From: Acidimicrobiaceae bacterium
Lineage (GTDB): Bacteria; Actinomycetota; Acidimicrobiia; Acidimicrobiales; RAAP-2
Reading direction: 5' to 3'
Assembly (NCBI GenBank): GCA_027449885.1
Contig: DAIDKS010000040.1
Span: forward strand, 50,457-114,456
Length of the DNA: 64,000 nt
Positions 61,172-64,000 of this stretch are shown piece after piece; positions within the stretch are counted from its first letter, which is position 1; each line of letters starts with the position of its first letter. Made by a program: the position numbers and the translations under genes. The notes below the pieces were generated by a model that made no database searches, was not told where the DNA came from, and worked only from the letters and a program-made list of their open reading frames with translations.

Positions 61172-62596
61172 TCAGGAGTGCTGTATGGCCTTCGTCTCGA
61201 GGAACTCCTCGAAGCCGAACTGGCCGAGTTCCCGCCCGATGCCTGACTGCTTGTAGCCGCCGAAGGGGGCCACGGTGTTGAAGCGACCACCGTTGATCTC
61301 GACCTGGCCCGTGCGGATGCGGCGGGCGACCTCGAGCGCACGCTCCTCGGTCGCCGCCCAGACCCCCCCGGCGAGGCCGTAGATCGAGTCGTTGGCGATG
61401 GCGATGGCCTCGTCGACGGAGTCGTAGGGGATGATCGAGAGGACCGGTCCGAAGATCTCCTCCTGGGCGATCCGCATGTCGTTGCGAACGTCGGAGAAGA
61501 TCGTCGGCGCCACGTAGTAGCCCCCCTCCTTGCCCTCCGGCGGCTGGGTGCCCCCGCAGAGGAGGCGGGCTCCCTCGTCGAGGCCCGACGTGATGTAGCC
61601 CCGCACCCGCTCGAGCTGGGCGGAACTGGCGAGGGGTCCGAGGAAGCTCGCACCGTTCACGGGGTCGTCCGGCGTCATGGTCGCGGCGGTCGCGACGGCG
61701 ATCTCCTCCACCTCCGAGAGCCGGCTACGGGGGACCAGCATGCGGGTGAGCGCCGAGCAGGTCTGGCCGGAGTTGAGGTAGCACTTCACGACACCGTCAG
61801 GAACGGCCGTGCTCAGGTCGGCGTCCTCCAGGATGATGTTGGCGGACTTCCCACCGAGCTCCAGCGAGACACGCTTCACCGACTCGGCGGCGAGGGCCAT
61901 GACGCGCTTGCCGGCTCGGGTCGAACCCGTGAAGGAGACCATGTCCGTTCGAGGGTGAGCGACGAGGGCTTCGCCGACGACGGGCCCGAGTCCGGTGACG
62001 AGGTTGAAGACCCCGGCCGGCAGCCCGATCTCGTGGAAGATGTCGGCGAGCAGGAAGGCGTTCACCGGGGCGACCTCGCTCGGCTTCAGCACCACGGTGC
62101 AGCCGGCCGCGAGGGCGGCCGCGACCTTGTTCGCGATCTGGTGCAGGGGGTAGTTCCAGGGCGTGATCGCGACGACGACCCCCGCGGGCTCGCGCACGAC
62201 GGTCGAGTTGCCGACCTCCTGCTCCCAGACGAAGTCGCTAGCTCGGCGGGCGTTGTCGGCGAAGGTGGCGATGGGGAGGCCGACCTGGATCGCCTTGGCG
62301 AGGCCGAGGGGCATGCCGACCTCGTGGGCGATGGTCAGGGCGATCTCGTCGGCGCGCTCCGCGAGGTGGGCGGAGGTGCGCTCGAGGTAGAGGGCGCGCT
62401 CCGAGGGGGCCGTGGTCGACCACGCGGGGAAGGCCGCCGCCGCCGCCTCCACCGCGCGGGCCGCTTCCTCTACGGTCCCCACCGGGACCGTGGCGTAGGG
62501 ATCGCCCGTGCCCGACGAGGTCACCGTGAAGACCTCTCCGGAGGTCGCGGGGACCCAGGTGCCGTTGATGTAGAGAGCGTCGCGGTCGATCGTCAT
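61172..62596 (-). CDS. Aldehyde dehydrogenase family protein
   Basis: [61 protein letters not shown]. Confidence 0.95.
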   Translation of the reverse strand: MTIDRDALYINGTWVPATSGEVFTVTSSGTGDPYATVPVGTVEEAARAVEAAAAAFPAWSTTAPSERALYLERTSAHLAERADEIALTIAHEVGMPLGLAKAIQVGLPIATFADNARRASDFVWEQEVGNSTVVREPAGVVVAITPWNYPLHQIANKVAAALAAGCTVVLKPSEVAPVNAFLLADIFHEIGLPAGVFNLVTGLGPVVGEALVAHPRTDMVSFTGSTRAGKRVMALAAESVKRVSLELGGKSANIILEDADLSTAVPDGVVKCYLNSGQTCSALTRMLVPRSRLSEVEEIAVATAATMTPDDPVNGASFLGPLASSAQLERVRGYITSGLDEGARLLCGGTQPPEGKEGGYYVAPTIFSDVRNDMRIAQEEIFGPVLSIIPYDSVDEAIAIANDSIYGLAGGVWAATEERALEVARRIRTGQVEINGGRFNTVAPFGGYKQSGIGRELGQFGFEEFLETKAIQHS

Positions 62597-62688
62597 GTCT
62601 TCCCCCTCGATCGCCCGTCGTGGGCGCTCTAGGGGGAAATCTATCCGCGGGATGCCCTCACCGCGGCACGCCGATCGGTGAGGGAAGG

Positions 62689-62766
62689 TGGGGTGAGCGA
62701 CGGGGGTCGAACCCGCGACCTCCAGGACCACAACCTGGCGCTCTAACCAACTGAGCTACGCCCACC
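62689..62766 (-). tRNA. tRNA-His (anticodon GTG) with G-1 and CCA encoded
   Basis: Reverse strand G-GTGGGCGTAGCTCAGTTGGTTAGAGCGCCAGGTTGTGGTCCTGGAGGTCGCGGGTTCGACCCCCGTCGCTCAC-C-CCA. Confidence 0.95.
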
Positions 62767-62821
62767 AGGTCGTTCCAGTATGGCACAGCGGTCGCGGTGC
62801 CCGACCGTACGATGGGGGGGC

Positions 62822-62895
62822 GCCCCTGTAGCTCAACTGGATAGAGCGGACGGCTTCTACCCGTCAGGTTGCGGGTTCGATTCCTGCCGGGGGCA
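62822..62895 (+). tRNA. tRNA-Arg (anticodon TCT), CCA not encoded
   Basis: GCCCCTGTAGCTCAACTGGATAGAGCGGACGGCTTCTACCCGTCAGGTTGCGGGTTCGATTCCTGCCGGGGGCA. Confidence 0.96.
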
Positions 62896-62902
62896 CGAGC
62901 GG

Positions 62903-62977
62903 TCGGGAAGGCGGGATTTGAACCCGCGACCTCCTGGTCCCAAACCAGGCGCGCTAACCAAGCTGCGCTACTTCCCG
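62903..62977 (-). tRNA. tRNA-Pro (anticodon TGG), CCA not encoded
   Basis: Reverse strand CGGGAAGTAGCGCAGCTTGGTTAGCGCGCCTGGTTTGGGACCAGGAGGTCGCGGGTTCAAATCCCGCCTTCCCGA. Confidence 0.96.
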
Positions 62978-63040
62978 TCGACCCATCGTGGCACACGGCC
63001 CTCGGGGTCGGCCTAGGGTAGCGGCGACGAGGGGGTGCCC

Positions 63041-63853
63041 ATGGCCTACGAGTGGATCGTCGACGCGTTGGAGGCGACGTGGGACTCGGTCGATCGAGTC
63101 CTTCGCGACCGGCCGGCGGAGGCCTATCTCGTGGCGACCCCGTGCCCCGGCTGGAGCGTCCAGGACGTGCTGGCGCACCTCCTCGGCTTCGAGTCGGCGC
63201 TCAACGGCGAGCCGGCTCCCGAGTTCACCGGCCCGTACCCGGAGTACGTGCGCAATGACATCGGCCGTCTCAACGAGGCCTACGTCGCCTACTACCGAGA
63301 CGCGTCGGGACCGGACGTCCTGGCCCGCTTTCGCAAGGCGACCGCGACCTCCCTCGAGCGATTGCGGGGATTGAGCGACGAGGCGTGGGAGGCGATCGGA
63401 TGGAGCCCCGAGGGGGACCGCCCGTACCACCGCTTCATGGAGACGCGCGTCCTGGACAGCTGGATCCACCTCCAGGACATCCGTGACGCGCTGCTCGAGC
63501 CCGCCGATGATCACGGCCCCGGGGAGGAGATCGTGGTCAATCGCTTCGAGGCGGCCCTGCCGTACGTGGTGGGCAAGAGGATGTCGGCTCCGGAGGGCTT
63601 TCGGCTACGGCTGAACGTGAGCGGTCGGGCGGGCCGCAGCGTCACCGTCGCGGTCGAGGACGGACGAGCGAGGGCGGTGCCGAGCGTCGACGGGGAGGTT
63701 GCGGTCGAGGTGACGACCCCGGTCGCGTTGTTCTGGCGTCGCGCCGCCGGACGCATCACGGCGGACGCCTTCTTGCGGGCGTCGGCGACGGACGTGCGGG
63801 GTGATCGCGAGGCGGCCCGGGCCTTCGCCGAGGGCCTCGCCATCATGATTTAG
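63041..63853 (+). CDS. Maleylpyruvate isomerase/DinB-like mycothiol-dependent family protein
   Basis: PCPGWSVQDVLAHLLGFESALNG...RVLDSWIHLQDIRDALLEP. Confidence 0.85.
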   Translation: MAYEWIVDALEATWDSVDRVLRDRPAEAYLVATPCPGWSVQDVLAHLLGFESALNGEPAPEFTGPYPEYVRNDIGRLNEAYVAYYRDASGPDVLARFRKATATSLERLRGLSDEAWEAIGWSPEGDRPYHRFMETRVLDSWIHLQDIRDALLEPADDHGPGEEIVVNRFEAALPYVVGKRMSAPEGFRLRLNVSGRAGRSVTVAVEDGRARAVPSVDGEVAVEVTTPVALFWRRAAGRITADAFLRASATDVRGDREAARAFAEGLAIMI

Positions 63854-63890
63854 GTCGGTCGACGACGAACCCGGTAGGCTGGAAACTCCT

Positions 63891-64000
63891 ATGCGCGCAA
63901 CCGCCACTTCGCTGGAAAACAACCGGGTCAAGCTGAGCGTGGAGGTCGACGAGGACGAGATGTCCACGGCGATCGACCGAGCCGCGAAGTCCCTCGCCTC
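63891..64000 (+). CDS. tig: Trigger factor, 3' truncated by window edge
   Basis: MRATATSLENNRVKLSVEVDEDEMSTAIDRAAKSLA N-terminus after tRNA-Pro region. Confidence 0.88.
   Translation, partial: MRATATSLENNRVKLSVEVDEDEMSTAIDRAAKSLA

Overview
The window is a high-GC, gene-dense chromosomal segment. I infer Actinomycetota, possibly Acidimicrobiia-like, from F420-dependent LLM oxidoreductases, a DinB/mycothiol-type enzyme, PspA/PspAB, DUF2469, ClpS-DUF2017 and a PimB-like glycosyltransferase. It opens inside ftsY and runs through ffh, rpsP, a KH protein, rimM, trmD and rplS. Housekeeping and catabolic genes follow: nfo, fumC, htpX/pspA, purE/purK, cysK-cysE, pimB, glk, glpK, nrdJ, a 2-oxoacid dehydrogenase E1a/E1b/E2, mmsA, surE, clpS, prpE-like, and a glnA-like/ALDH/SDR cluster. 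It closes with a tRNA cluster and the start of tig. Five tRNA genes were identified by cloverleaf inspection: Gly-TCC, Lys-CTT, His-GTG, Arg-TCT and Pro-TGG. The clearest accessory segment is about 2.2 kb between nrdJ and an OYE-family oxidoreductase (32194-34457). It carries a 22-bp-period repeat array resembling an IS end, a truncated ISL3-like transposase C-terminus, and between them a two-gene cassette: a small HTH protein translationally coupled to a stand-alone Clp N-domain protein. That cassette has a leaderless promoter with two 16-bp GTCAG-N6-CTGAC-type palindromes over the -35 and -10. It may be a split ClpC2-like autoregulated sensor/decoy for ClpC-targeting molecules; this is inference. 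Other notable signals are a recurrent leaderless-promoter signature (TANNNT-N6/7-start codon) in front of many genes, a pair of NrdR-box-like palindromes 32 bp apart upstream of nrdJ, and a 115-bp perfect in-frame duplication of a YHS domain in a permease fusion. No searches could be run. All names are from recognition of protein sequence.
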